In this document: positions 16,607 to 25,521 of the stretch, one piece after another
Layout: each line of letters begins with the position of its first letter
How positions within the stretch are numbered: position 1 is the first letter of the stretch
NCBI GenBank assembly: GCA_022768865.1
Contig: JALELH010000027.1
Span: 23,725-87,724, forward strand
Reading direction: 5' to 3'
Origin: Spirochaetia bacterium
Lineage (GTDB): Bacteria > Spirochaetota > Spirochaetia > Treponematales > Treponemataceae
Length of the DNA stretch: 64,000 bases
Notes under the pieces: model-generated
The model's input: only the letters and a program-made list of their open reading frames with translations
What the model was told of the DNA's origin: nothing
Database searches by the model: none
Position numbers and translations under genes: made by a program

Positions 16607-18112
16607 ATGGCAAAGTTTGAAAACATTCCTGACGTAAAACTCGGTATCATCGCAGTAAGCCGCGACTGTTTCGTAATTTCTCTTTCAGAAAAAAGAAGGG
16701 CAGCAATCGTTAAGGCTTTTGCAGGCAAAGGTGAACTCTACGAAGCAAAAACTACAGTAGAGAATGAAAAAGACATGCTCAAGGCTGTTGATGAAGTAAA
16801 GAACGCTGGCTGTAACGCTCTTGTTGTATTCCTTGGAAACTTCGGACCAGAAACACCTGAAACACAGATTGCACAGAAGTTTGACGGACCTTGCATGTTC
16901 GTTGCTGCTGCAGAAGAAACTCAGAACGACCTAATTAACGGACGCGGTGATGCATATTGCGGCATGCTCAACTGCTCTTATAACCTTAACCTTCGCCACA
17001 TTCCTGGAATTATTCCTGAATATCCTGTAGGCACAGCTGATGACATCGTAAAGATGATTGAAGAGTTCATTCCTGTTGCACGCGCAATCATCGGTCTTGC
17101 TAGCCTTAAAATCATTACATTCGGACCACGCCCTCAGGACTTCTTTGCCTGTAACGCACCTATTAAGGGACTTTACGACATCGGCGTTGAAATTCAGGAA
17201 AACTCTGAACTTGACCTTCTTGTTGCTTACCGCGCACACAAAGACGACCCTCGCATTCCAAATGTTGTTAAGGAAATGGAAGAAGAACTTGGCAAGGGCG
17301 GAAACAACTTCCCTGATTTGCTTCCACGCATGGCACAGTTTGAAATCACACTCCTTGACTGGATTGAAGCAAACAAGGGCTGCAAAAAGTATGCTGTTCT
17401 TGCAGACAAGTGCTGGCCTGCATTCCCTAAGGAATTCGGCTTTGAACCTTGCTATGTAAACAGCCGCCTTGCTTCCCGCGGTATTCCTGTTGCATGTGAA
17501 GTTGATATTTTCGGTGCACTTTCTGAATATATCGGAACATGTATTTCCGGTGCTCCTGTTACACTTCTTGACATCAACAACTCTGTTCCACAGGATATGT
17601 ATAACGAAAGCATTAAGGGCAAGTTCTCTTATCCTTATGTCCTCAACGACACATTCATGGCATTCCACTGCGGAAACACACCGTTCTGCTGCATGAACAA
17701 GTCCTGCAACCCTGGCGTTAAGTTCCAGCTTATCCAGAACCGTCTTCTTGAAAACGGCGGAACACCTGACTTTACACGCGGAACCCTCGAAGGAGACATT
17801 ATGCCGGGTCCAATCACATTCTTCAGATTGCAGACAACTCCTGATACAAAGCTTCAGGCATACATTGCTCAGGGAGAAATCCTTCCTGTTGCAACACGCT
17901 CTTTCGGCGGTATCGGTGTATTTGCAATTCCTGAAATGGGAAGATTCTACCGCCACGTTCTTATCCAGAAGAACTACCCGCACCACGGTGCCGTTGCTTT
18001 CGGACACTTCGGAAAGGCATTGTTTACACTTTTCAAGTATCTTAAGATTGCAGATGTTGCATACAACCAGCCAAAGGGTGTATTATATCCATCAGAAAAT
18101 CCGTTTAATTAA
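16607..18112 (+). CDS. L-fucose/L-arabinose isomerase family protein
   Basis: Sugar isomerase-like protein of 501 residues, resembling the FucI/AraA fold family: an N-terminal sensing segment (VVFLGNFGPETPETQIAQKF), a central domain with ECxVN-like text (FEPCYVNSRLASRGIPVACEVDIFGAL) and C-terminal metal-site text (HCGNTPFCC, PGPITFFRLQTTPD). It should interconvert an aldose and ketose with Mn2+. AGGAG precedes the ATG. No canonical araA is present although ribulokinase and ribulose-5-phosphate epimerase genes lie 1-4 kb downstream, so it may supply L-ribulose in that pathway. L-fucose is the alternative substrate. Many codons are the preferred ones, suggesting high expression. Confidence 0.85.
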   Translation: MAKFENIPDVKLGIIAVSRDCFVISLSEKRRAAIVKAFAGKGELYEAKTTVENEKDMLKAVDEVKNAGCNALVVFLGNFGPETPETQIAQKFDGPCMFVAAAEETQNDLINGRGDAYCGMLNCSYNLNLRHIPGIIPEYPVGTADDIVKMIEEFIPVARAIIGLASLKIITFGPRPQDFFACNAPIKGLYDIGVEIQENSELDLLVAYRAHKDDPRIPNVVKEMEEELGKGGNNFPDLLPRMAQFEITLLDWIEANKGCKKYAVLADKCWPAFPKEFGFEPCYVNSRLASRGIPVACEVDIFGALSEYIGTCISGAPVTLLDINNSVPQDMYNESIKGKFSYPYVLNDTFMAFHCGNTPFCCMNKSCNPGVKFQLIQNRLLENGGTPDFTRGTLEGDIMPGPITFFRLQTTPDTKLQAYIAQGEILPVATRSFGGIGVFAIPEMGRFYRHVLIQKNYPHHGAVAFGHFGKALFTLFKYLKIADVAYNQPKGVLYPSENPFN

Positions 18113-18176
18113 TATAAGGTGTTTTTAACGCTTTACGTTATTTAAATTGATTTATTCTTAATTTTTTCAACCTTTT

Positions 18177-18214
18177 AACCCCGTCTGTTTGCATAAGCAG
18201 TCGGGGTTTCCTTT
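18177..18214 (+). terminator. Terminator after the isomerase gene
   Basis: AACCCCG and CGGGGTT arms extended by CTG/CAG, then TTCCTTTTC. It starts 65 bases after the stop codon. Confidence 0.8.
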
Positions 18215-18223
18215 TCTTCTGAT

Positions 18224-18242
18224 GCCGAGAGGCGTCTATTTT
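18224..18242 (+). repeat. Left 19-bp inverted repeat flanking xth
   Basis: GCCGAGAGGCGTCTATTTT. Its exact reverse complement is at 19044-19062 on the other side of the exonuclease III gene. A degenerate copy (GGCGAGAGGCGTTTATTTG) lies just after sbcC at about 3932-3950. Confidence 0.9.
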
Positions 18243-18275
18243 GGAATAATTAATTTTTGTGCTATAATTTAATTC

Positions 18276-19031
18276 ATGAAAATAATAACCTGGAACGTAA
18301 ACGGCATACGTGCCGTAGAAAAAAAAGATTTCTGTAAATGGCTTTCTGAATGCGGTGCAGACGTTGTTTGCATTCAGGAAACAAAGGCAAAGCCTGAACA
18401 GCTGAGTGAAAATTTAATTTCTCCTGAAGGATATAAATCCTATTGGGCAAGTGCAGTAAAACCCGGATATTCCGGCACAGCAATATATTCCAGAACGGAA
18501 CCTGATAAAGTAGAAGTTTTAGGCGACGAACGTTTTGACAGCGAAGGACGTGTCCTAATTGCTTATTTTGGAAAGCTTGCCGTAATCAGTGCATACTTTC
18601 CCAACAGCCAGGACAAGGGTGCAAGGCTTGACTATAAACTTGCTTTCTGTGATGTCATGCTTAAAAAACTTGACGTACTTGTGGCAGACGGTTTTGATAT
18701 TGTGCTGTGCGGAGACTACAATATTGCACATAAAGCCATAGACCTGGCAAACCCGAAGACCAACGAAGGCAATGCTGGATTCCTCCCGGAAGAAAGAGCC
18801 TGGATGGATAAGTTTACAACAAGCGGCTATGTGGACACCTTCCGCCATTTCCACCAGGAACCTGCCATGTATTCCTGGTGGAGTTACCGCTTCCATGCCA
18901 GGGAAAAGAACGTAGGGTGGCGCATTGACTATGCCAATGTAAATGAACGCCTGCTGCCTAAAGTTAAATCCTGCATAATCAACAGTGACGTTTTTGGCAG
19001 CGACCACTGCCCTGTCACAATTGAACTATAA
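18276..19031 (+). CDS. xth: Exodeoxyribonuclease III
   Basis: AP endonuclease and 3'-5' exonuclease of base-excision repair, 251 residues. It has the endonuclease/exonuclease/phosphatase motifs: WNVNGIRA (near 6-13), IQETKA with the metal-binding glutamate, SAYFPNSQDKGARLDYK, GDYNIAH, FRHFHQ, YSWWSYR and a C-terminal SDHCPV with the catalytic histidine. Length is normal for ExoA-type enzymes. The gene sits between the sugar isomerase and the araBD-like genes, and exact 19-bp inverted repeats flank it, so this DNA-repair gene may be a later arrival in the pentose locus. Confidence 0.95.
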   Translation: MKIITWNVNGIRAVEKKDFCKWLSECGADVVCIQETKAKPEQLSENLISPEGYKSYWASAVKPGYSGTAIYSRTEPDKVEVLGDERFDSEGRVLIAYFGKLAVISAYFPNSQDKGARLDYKLAFCDVMLKKLDVLVADGFDIVLCGDYNIAHKAIDLANPKTNEGNAGFLPEERAWMDKFTTSGYVDTFRHFHQEPAMYSWWSYRFHAREKNVGWRIDYANVNERLLPKVKSCIINSDVFGSDHCPVTIEL

Positions 19032-19043
19032 TTTGCTTTATAA

Positions 19044-19062
19044 AAAATAGACGCCTCTCGGC
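19044..19062 (-). repeat. Right 19-bp inverted repeat flanking xth
   Basis: AAAATAGACGCCTCTCGGC, the exact reverse complement of 18224-18242. It starts 13 bases after the xth stop codon. Confidence 0.9.
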
Positions 19063-19082
19063 AGAACCTCGGCGAAAGTAAA

Positions 19083-19260
19083 TGCTCTTTAGAAGCCGAA
19101 ACCTGCAGTTACTTTCGCCTCAAGAATTGCATCCGCAATTCTTGTAAAAGGTGTTTAGCAATCAAAAGGACTTTAACGCACGACCTTTGTGCAGATTTTT
19201 TTTCATGCCTGAACCTGCCTACGGCATCTAGTTGCAATAAAAATTATATTTCAATTATTC
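19083..19260. repeat. Mosaic intergenic repeat element, copy 1
   Basis: Contains TGCTCTTTAGAAGCCGAAACCTG (19083-19105), the hairpin CAAGAATTGC-atcc-GCAATTCTTG (about 19121-19144) and CGGCATCTAGTTGCAATA near 19220. All three modules recur, partly inverted, in the gap at 59460-59710. No coding potential is seen. Confidence 0.7.
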
Positions 19261-19281
19261 TGAAGCCCGGCATTTTGCCTA

Positions 19282-19998
19282 TTATTTCTGACCATAGTAG
19301 GCATTAGGGCCGTGCTTGCGCATGTAGTGCTTTTCTATAATGTAATCCGGCAACGTCTTCTGTGCAGGGTTTATCTGAAGCGTATTCATTGCCATGTGGC
19401 TTACTTCTTCTAAGACTGCTGCATTGTAAACGGACTTGTCTGCCGTAGCACCCCATGCAAAAGGTCCGTGGCCTCCCACTAAAACCATGTTTACTTCGTT
19501 AGGGTTAAGCTTTAAAGAACGGAAGTGGCTTACAATAAGGTTTCCTGTTTCCTTTTCGTAATCATTCTGAACGGCTTCCTTGCTTAAGTATGGCGTGCAA
19601 GGAACTTCTGTCTGGATGTGGTCTGCGTGTGTTGTTCCGAATAGAGGAACCGGTTTTACAGCCTGAGCCCAGCTTACGGCATAGGTTGAATGTGTATGGA
19701 TTATTCCGCCTATTTTTGCACCGTCCTTTACTGCAAATTCCTTGTATAAAACTGCGTGGGTAGGGGTGTCGCTGGACGGCCTTAACTTTCCTTCTACTAC
19801 ATTTCCTTCAATGTCTACGATGACCATGCTTTCAGGCGTAAGGTCCGGGTAAGGAACTCCAGACGGTTTAATTGCAAAAACTCCTGCGTCTTTGTCAAAG
19901 GCACTTACGTTCCCCCATGTATAAAGTGCAAGGTGCTGTGCCGGTATCTGCATGTTTGCTTCGTAAGCTTCTCTCTGTAATTCTGTGTATTTAGACAT
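19282..19998 (-). CDS. araD: L-ribulose-5-phosphate 4-epimerase
   Basis: Zinc-dependent class II aldolase-fold enzyme converting L-ribulose 5-phosphate to D-xylulose 5-phosphate. The 238 residues have GNVSAFD and KPSGVPY (phosphate binding), the HTHSTYAVSWAQA zinc-site motif, THADHI, and GGHGPFAWG. Length and motifs match AraD/UlaF proteins well. It lies 13 bases downstream of the ribulokinase gene in the same operon. UlaF-type L-ascorbate metabolism is the alternative reading, but the kinase partner favours arabinose. Confidence 0.93.
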   Translation of the reverse strand: MSKYTELQREAYEANMQIPAQHLALYTWGNVSAFDKDAGVFAIKPSGVPYPDLTPESMVIVDIEGNVVEGKLRPSSDTPTHAVLYKEFAVKDGAKIGGIIHTHSTYAVSWAQAVKPVPLFGTTHADHIQTEVPCTPYLSKEAVQNDYEKETGNLIVSHFRSLKLNPNEVNMVLVGGHGPFAWGATADKSVYNAAVLEEVSHMAMNTLQINPAQKTLPDYIIEKHYMRKHGPNAYYGQK

Positions 19999-20011
19999 TT
20001 TTTTACCCCTG

Positions 20012-21610
20012 TTACTTAATGTTTTCTACTGCCGTGCGTTCTGCCTTTAAAGAAACCTTGTAGCCTTCAAGCCATTTGTCAAAGCCTGCCGTATCTTCTG
20101 CATCCGGCTTTATGGTTTTCTTCTGTGCACTTGCAAAGACTTCTGTTTCAAGCCAGTCTCCAAGGTTCTTGCCTTTTGTGTCTGCTGCATAGGAAGCAAG
20201 AAGTGCCATTCCCCATGGACCGCCTTCGCCTGCCGTTGCCATGGCACTTATAGGCGTGTGCATTGCAGCTGCCATGGTTTCTAGTCCTACTCCTTCTGTT
20301 TTAAAGAAGCCGCCGTGGCCCGTCATGGAATCTATCTTTACGTTTTCTGCAAAAAGCACATCCATGCCAAGCCTTAAAGTTGCTACGGCAGAATAAATCT
20401 GGCTTTTCATAAAGTTTGCCAGGTTAAACTTTGCATCCTGACTTCTTATAACCATAGGGCGTCCTTCACTGAAGTCCGTTACTCCTTCTCCGGAAATATA
20501 GTTTACCGTGTAAACGCCGCCGCAGTCCTTGTCTCCTTTGGCAGCAGAGCCAAGAATAGTGTCGTAAAGTTTGCCAGTGTTAAAGTCAGCACCAAGAAGT
20601 TTTGCTGCTTCTGCAAAAAGTTCAACCCATTTGTTGTATTCTGCAGTACAGGTGTTTACGTGAACCATTGCCGTAGGCTTTCCGTCTGGTGTTGTAACAA
20701 TGTCTATTACGCCAGGGTAAGCCTTTGAAAGTGCCTTTTCCAGAACGACCATGGCAAACACTGAAGTGCCTGCAGAAATGTTTCCTGTTCTTGGAGCTAC
20801 GGCATTTGTGGCAACCATGCCTGTGCCTGCATCACCTTCCGGCGGTGCACAAAGGATTCCGTCTTTAAGGTCTCCTGCCGGGTCAAGCCATAATGCACCT
20901 TCCTTTGTAAGGCGGCCTGCGTCTGTGCCTGCAGGAATTGCCTGTGGCAAAAGGCTTAAAATGTCTTTTGCAATGCCTTTTTCTGCTGAAAGCTTATTGA
21001 ACTTTTCTACCATGGCCTTGTCGTAGTTTCCGGTTTCAGCGTCAATAGGGAACATGCCGCTTGCATCCCCTGTGCCCAAAACCTTTTTGCCCGTAAGCAT
21101 AAAATGTGCGTAGCCTGCAAGGGTTGTTAAGAATGCAACCTGCGGTACATGTGGTTCTTTATTTAAAATTGCCTGATAGTAGTGGGAAATGCTCCATCGT
21201 TCCGGGCATGGATAGTTGAAAAGTTCCGTAAGTTCTTTAGAAGCCTTTCCTGTAATTGTATTTCTCCATGTCCTGAAAGGAACTAAAAGTTTATTGTCTT
21301 TGTCAAAGGCAAGGTAGCCGTGCATCATGGCACTTATGCCAAGGGCTTTCAGCTTGCAAAGCTTTACGCCGTATTTTTCCTGCACGTCTTTTTTAAGTTC
21401 AGCAAAGGCAGTAACAATTCCGTTGTGAACTTCTTCCAGGCTGTAAGTCCATATTCCGTCTGCAAGGGAATTTTCCCAGGTGAATCCGCCCTGAGCAACG
21501 GGATTATTCTGTGAATCTATAAGGACTGCCTTTATTCTTGTAGAACCGAATTCAATTCCAAGGGCAGCCATACCATTTTCAATTTCTCCGGCAACTGTTT
21601 CTTTAGTCAT
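20012..21610 (-). CDS. araB: FGGY-family carbohydrate kinase, probable ribulokinase
   Basis: ATP-dependent sugar kinase of 532 residues, predicted to phosphorylate L-ribulose. The N-terminal ATP-binding segment GIEFGSTRIKAVLID (near 18-32) opens the first actin-like domain. MMHGYLAFD, GDASGMFPID, APPEGDAGTGMVATN and GNISAGTSVFAM are FGGY-type nucleotide and sugar-binding segments. Its downstream partner is araD and the pentose ABC transporter is divergent from it, so the locus imports and phosphorylates a pentose. Assignment as ribulokinase rests on context as well as on the family. Confidence 0.87.
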   Translation of the reverse strand: MTKETVAGEIENGMAALGIEFGSTRIKAVLIDSQNNPVAQGGFTWENSLADGIWTYSLEEVHNGIVTAFAELKKDVQEKYGVKLCKLKALGISAMMHGYLAFDKDNKLLVPFRTWRNTITGKASKELTELFNYPCPERWSISHYYQAILNKEPHVPQVAFLTTLAGYAHFMLTGKKVLGTGDASGMFPIDAETGNYDKAMVEKFNKLSAEKGIAKDILSLLPQAIPAGTDAGRLTKEGALWLDPAGDLKDGILCAPPEGDAGTGMVATNAVAPRTGNISAGTSVFAMVVLEKALSKAYPGVIDIVTTPDGKPTAMVHVNTCTAEYNKWVELFAEAAKLLGADFNTGKLYDTILGSAAKGDKDCGGVYTVNYISGEGVTDFSEGRPMVIRSQDAKFNLANFMKSQIYSAVATLRLGMDVLFAENVKIDSMTGHGGFFKTEGVGLETMAAAMHTPISAMATAGEGGPWGMALLASYAADTKGKNLGDWLETEVFASAQKKTIKPDAEDTAGFDKWLEGYKVSLKAERTAVENIK

Positions 21611-21686
21611 AATTTTACCTCTGATTTTATAGTAATCGACATTGCAAAAAAAACAAGTGTTGATTTTGCATGAAAAGGGTCTAAAA

Positions 21687-21722
21687 CTATCATTAAATAT
21701 GAATTTTCTAACATAATGATAG
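21687..21722. promoter_or_regulatory. Inverted repeat in the kinase/transporter divergent spacer
   Basis: CTATCATTA (21687-21695) and TAATGATAG (21714-21722) are exact reverse complements separated by 18 bases. Lying between the divergent ribulokinase and binding-protein genes, it is a candidate operator for a pentose-responsive regulator controlling both directions. Confidence 0.55.
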
Positions 21723-21839
21723 GATTAGGCTGAAATCGGGAACAAAAAAACTATTCCTTTATGAAAAAATCCGGATGATAATAAAATCACAAAGGATGCA
21801 GAGGACGTCCTTAATTCAAAGTTTTTTAGAGGTGAACTT

Positions 21840-22769
21840 ATGAAAAAGATTTTAGTTTTTGCTGCTGCAATGGCTATGGCAGTTCTTCCAACTTTTGCTG
21901 CTAAGTTGATTAAAGTTGGTATCATCAACAACGACCCGAACGAATCAGGATATCGTACAGCCAATGTAAACGATATGAAAAACACATTTACAAAAAAGAA
22001 GGGCTACAAGGCAACTTTCTTCTACAGCCTTAAAAACGACGAGCAGATTGCTGCTGCACGCAAGATGGTTCAGGACGAAGTAGACTATCTTCTTATTTCT
22101 GCCGCAGGAACATCTGGATGGACATCAGTTCTTAAAGATGCACAGGACAACGGCGTTAAGGTTATTCTTTTTGACCGCACCATCGATGCAGACGAAAGCC
22201 TTTACGAAGCTTCAATTATTTCCGACATGGCTCAGGAAGGAAAGACAGCAGTAGACTGGCTTGCAAAGCAGAACCTTAAGGAATACAACATCATCCACAT
22301 TCAGGGTGTAATGGGTTCTTCTGCTCAGATCGGACGCTCTGGTGCCCTTGATGCAAAGGCAAAGGCAGAATCAAACTGGAACATTGTTGCACAGCAGACA
22401 GCAGAATGGAATGCAGAAAATGCACAGCAGATTGTTCAGTCTGTAATTGACTCTGGCAAAAAGTTCAACGTAATCTATGCAGAAAACGACGATATGGCAA
22501 AGGGTGCTGCAGCTGCTCTTGATAAGGCAGGCATCTCTCACGGTGTAGGCAAAGACGTAATCATCATGGGCTTTGACTGCAACAAGTGGGCTCTTGAAGA
22601 ACTTCTTGCCAAGAGATGGAACTACGACGGCCAGTGCAACCCATTCCAGGCTTCTTACATCGACGACATCATTAAAAACGGTGCAAAGCAGAAGACAGTA
22701 ATCATGTCAGAAAAAGGATTTGATGCTGCAACAATCACAAAGGCAGACGTTGCTAAATACGGTATCTGA
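21840..22769 (+). CDS. Sugar ABC transporter periplasmic binding protein (YtfQ type)
   Basis: Solute-binding protein of a ribose-class ABC importer, 309 residues. It starts with a cleavable signal peptide (MKKILVFAAAMAMAVLPTFAA) and no lipobox, followed by the family fold KVGIINNDPNESGYR, DYLLISAAGTSGW, VILFDRTID and a hinge region FDCNKWALEELL. The two distinct permeases downstream match the YtfQ-R-T-YjfF galactofuranose system of enterobacteria, so a furanose such as L-arabinofuranose is a plausible ligand next to araBD. RBS AGAGGTG. A terminator-like hairpin separates it from the ATPase gene, probably allowing excess binding protein. Confidence 0.9.
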   Translation: MKKILVFAAAMAMAVLPTFAAKLIKVGIINNDPNESGYRTANVNDMKNTFTKKKGYKATFFYSLKNDEQIAAARKMVQDEVDYLLISAAGTSGWTSVLKDAQDNGVKVILFDRTIDADESLYEASIISDMAQEGKTAVDWLAKQNLKEYNIIHIQGVMGSSAQIGRSGALDAKAKAESNWNIVAQQTAEWNAENAQQIVQSVIDSGKKFNVIYAENDDMAKGAAAALDKAGISHGVGKDVIIMGFDCNKWALEELLAKRWNYDGQCNPFQASYIDDIIKNGAKQKTVIMSEKGFDAATITKADVAKYGI

Positions 22770-22841
22770 TAAAAATCATAAAAGGATTCTTCCGTAAAAA
22801 TTACTTAATGCTTTATTGGAGAATCCAATACCTTAAACACA

Positions 22842-22878
22842 GGGAGCGGATATCTTAAAATCTGCTCCCTTTTTTTTG
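22842..22878 (+). terminator. Partial terminator between binding protein and ATPase genes
   Basis: GGGAGCGGAT and ATCTGCTCCC pair over 10 bp with one G-U, followed by eight T. No new promoter is clear before the ATPase gene, so partial read-through would give a graded operon. Confidence 0.8.
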
Positions 22879-22915
22879 CTGAAAAGTCAGATGCTATTTT
22901 GTTTGGAGGAATACC

Positions 22916-24427
22916 ATGCAGGATAAATCAGTTCTTGAAATGCGTGGAATACACAAAAGATTTCCAGGTGTTTATGCATTACAAAATATTGATTTTACTT
23001 TACGTGAAGGCGAAATCCATGCCCTTATGGGAGAAAACGGCGCCGGTAAATCAACATTGATAAAAGTTTTGACTGGCGTTTATCAGAAAGATGAAGGCCA
23101 GGTATTTGTAAAAGGAATAGGAGCCGTAAACATACGCTCCCCGCAGGATGCCCAGAACGCAGGCATTTCTACAGTTTATCAGGAAATTACCCTTTGCAAT
23201 AACCTTACTGTTGCAGAGAATATGTATATAGGAAGAACAAAAGGCCCTTTCACCAGCTGGAAGAAGATGAATGAAGGTGCCGCAAAAATCTTAAAGGAAC
23301 TTGACATTCCGTGCGAAGCAGAACAGCAGCTTTCCAGCTGTTCCATTGCAGTGCAGCAGATGGTTGCCATTGCCCGTGCCGTTGATATGGATTGTAAGAT
23401 CCTTATCCTTGACGAACCGACATCTTCCCTTGACGATCAGGAAGTTCAGAAACTGTTCCGCCTGATGCGCGACCTTAGGGCCAAGGGCGTAGGCATAATT
23501 TTCGTTACCCACTTCCTTGAACAGGTTTACGAAATATGCGACAGGATTACGGTTCTGCGAGACGGCCAGCTTGTAGGCGAATATGAAATCCGCGAACTTC
23601 CGCGCCTTGAACTTGTTTCTAAAATGCTCGGCAAGTCTATTGAAAACCTTGATCATTCATCAAAGTCTGCAGACGCTCCCGTATTTTCTTCTGATGATGT
23701 GCCGGTTTACGAAGCAGAAAACCTTTCAAGCACTGGCGGCGTAAAGCCTTTTGACTTTAAGATTCATAAAGGAGAAGTTAACGGCTTTACGGGACTTCTT
23801 GGTTCAGGACGTTCAGAAAGCGTGCGTGCCATATTTGGTGCAGATAAAGTTCTTGGCGGCAAGGTTAAGGTTAATGGAAAGGAAGTAAACATTACAAAAC
23901 CTATTCATGCCATGAAGAACGGAATCAGCTATCTGCCGGAAGACAGAAAGCGGGACGGCATCATCGGAGACCTGTCTGTGCGCGAAAACCTTATTCTTGC
24001 GCTCCAGGTTATGAAGGGATTCTTTAAGCCTTTCAGCCGTGCAGAACAGAAAAAGTTTGCAGATGAATACATCAAGCTTCTTGAAATTAAAACGGCATCT
24101 GCAGAAACTCCTATTAAATCTTTGTCCGGCGGAAACCAGCAGAAAGTTCTTCTTGCACGTGCATTGCTTTCTAACCCGCAGTATCTGATTCTTGACGAAC
24201 CGACACGCGGAATAGACATCGGCACAAAAACAGAAATACAGGAACTTGTATTAAAGCTTGCAAAGGGAGGCAAGAGCGTAACATTCATTTCTTCTGAAAT
24301 AGATGAAATGATAAGAACATGTTCCCGCCTTGTGGTAATGCGAGACCTTAAGCAGGTTGGCGAACTTTCAGGCAAGGACCTTAATCAGACAAAGATTATG
24401 GAAACAATTGCAGGAGGAGATAAATAA
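22916..24427 (+). CDS. Sugar ABC transporter ATP-binding protein (duplicated ATPase, YtfR type)
   Basis: Tandem ATPase of a ribose-class importer, 503 residues. The first domain has Walker A GENGAGKST (about 39-47), a degenerate signature SSCSIAVQQ and Walker B ILILDEPTSSLDD. The second has GLLGSGRSES in place of Walker A (a normal feature of RbsA/YtfR proteins), signature LSGGNQQK and LILDEPTRGID. RBS GGAGG precedes the ATG. Stop TAA is followed almost at once by the first permease gene, so ATPase and permeases are co-translated. Confidence 0.94.
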   Translation: MQDKSVLEMRGIHKRFPGVYALQNIDFTLREGEIHALMGENGAGKSTLIKVLTGVYQKDEGQVFVKGIGAVNIRSPQDAQNAGISTVYQEITLCNNLTVAENMYIGRTKGPFTSWKKMNEGAAKILKELDIPCEAEQQLSSCSIAVQQMVAIARAVDMDCKILILDEPTSSLDDQEVQKLFRLMRDLRAKGVGIIFVTHFLEQVYEICDRITVLRDGQLVGEYEIRELPRLELVSKMLGKSIENLDHSSKSADAPVFSSDDVPVYEAENLSSTGGVKPFDFKIHKGEVNGFTGLLGSGRSESVRAIFGADKVLGGKVKVNGKEVNITKPIHAMKNGISYLPEDRKRDGIIGDLSVRENLILALQVMKGFFKPFSRAEQKKFADEYIKLLEIKTASAETPIKSLSGGNQQKVLLARALLSNPQYLILDEPTRGIDIGTKTEIQELVLKLAKGGKSVTFISSEIDEMIRTCSRLVVMRDLKQVGELSGKDLNQTKIMETIAGGDK

Positions 24428-25521
24428 TGACATTGAAGAAAATAACTGACCTCCTACTGGGTCTTGTAAAGAAACAGATTTTCATTCCATTTGCAGCACT
24501 GCTGATTTTAATTATATTTAACCTTGCTGCAGATCCGTCATTCTTTAAAATTACGCTGGGTCAGAACAGTGAAGGCTTTCCTGTCCTTTCAGGATACCTG
24601 ATTACCATTCTTGACAACGCATCGGAACTTGCCATTCTAGCCATAGGTATGACCCTTGTTACTGCTGCTTCAGGCGGTCAGGATATTTCCGTTGGCGCAG
24701 GCATTGCCATTGCAGGTTCAGTTATCCTGCGCGTGCTTTGCGGAACAGAAGCAAGGCCGGAAGAACTTCAGGCTCCGATCTATGTTGCTTTCTTAGTGGG
24801 CTGTATTGTAAGCATGGCTTTCGGCGGCTTTAACGGAATGCTTGTTTCTTATTTTAAGATTCAGCCTATGGTTGCCACACTGATTCTGTTTACTGCAGGC
24901 CGTTCCATTGCTGCATGGATAAACGACAATGCACTTCCTATTGTTACGGAACCTGTGTTCGGTTACTTTGGAAACTTTATTCCGGGCATTCCTGTTCCGA
25001 CACCTGTGTTTATTGCCATAATATGTATTGCAATAATCATGGTTGTACTTAAGTTTACAAACCTTGGCCTTTATACACAGGCAGTTGGAATCAACAGCAG
25101 TTCTTCAAGGCTAAACGGACTTGACCCTCAGTTTATAAAATTCATTACCTATGTAATCATGGGCCTTTGTGTTGCCGTTGCAGGCTTTATAAAGGTATGC
25201 CGCATTTCTTCCATTAACTATTCCGTTATTGCAAAGGATATAGAAATGGATGCTATCCTTGCTGTTGCCCTTGGCGGCAATGCTTTAAGCGGCGGCAAGT
25301 TTAACATGTGGGCTTCTATCCTTGGTGCCTATGTAATTCAGTTCCTTACAACTACGCTCTTTAAGTTTAACGTTGCATCAACTGCACTCCCTGCTTACAA
25401 GGCTGTTGTAGTTATTATTCTTGTCATCATCAGTGCTCCTGTTTTCCGTGAAAAGATGTCCCGCCTTGCAAAACAGGTTTCAGGCTTTAAGAAACAGGCA
25501 GCAGTGAAGGGAGGCCGGTAA
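24427..25521 (+). CDS. Sugar ABC transporter permease 1 (YtfT type)
   Basis: Ribose-class (BPD_transp_2) inner-membrane permease of 364 residues with about nine hydrophobic segments. GMTLVTAASGGQDISVGA and ALGGNALSGGKFNMWASILGA are the conserved loop motifs of RbsC/YtfT proteins. It begins overlapping the end of the ATPase gene by one base and directly abuts the second permease, supporting a heterodimeric membrane channel. RBS GGAGG overlaps the ATPase gene end. Confidence 0.92.
   Translation: MTLKKITDLLLGLVKKQIFIPFAALLILIIFNLAADPSFFKITLGQNSEGFPVLSGYLITILDNASELAILAIGMTLVTAASGGQDISVGAGIAIAGSVILRVLCGTEARPEELQAPIYVAFLVGCIVSMAFGGFNGMLVSYFKIQPMVATLILFTAGRSIAAWINDNALPIVTEPVFGYFGNFIPGIPVPTPVFIAIICIAIIMVVLKFTNLGLYTQAVGINSSSSRLNGLDPQFIKFITYVIMGLCVAVAGFIKVCRISSINYSVIAKDIEMDAILAVALGGNALSGGKFNMWASILGAYVIQFLTTTLFKFNVASTALPAYKAVVVIILVIISAPVFREKMSRLAKQVSGFKKQAAVKGGR

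Noticed and set aside
16931..18007. 358-codon antisense frame over the isomerase gene
   Set aside because: It results from strong codon bias in the isomerase gene. There is no ribosome-binding site and the composition is unlike a protein.
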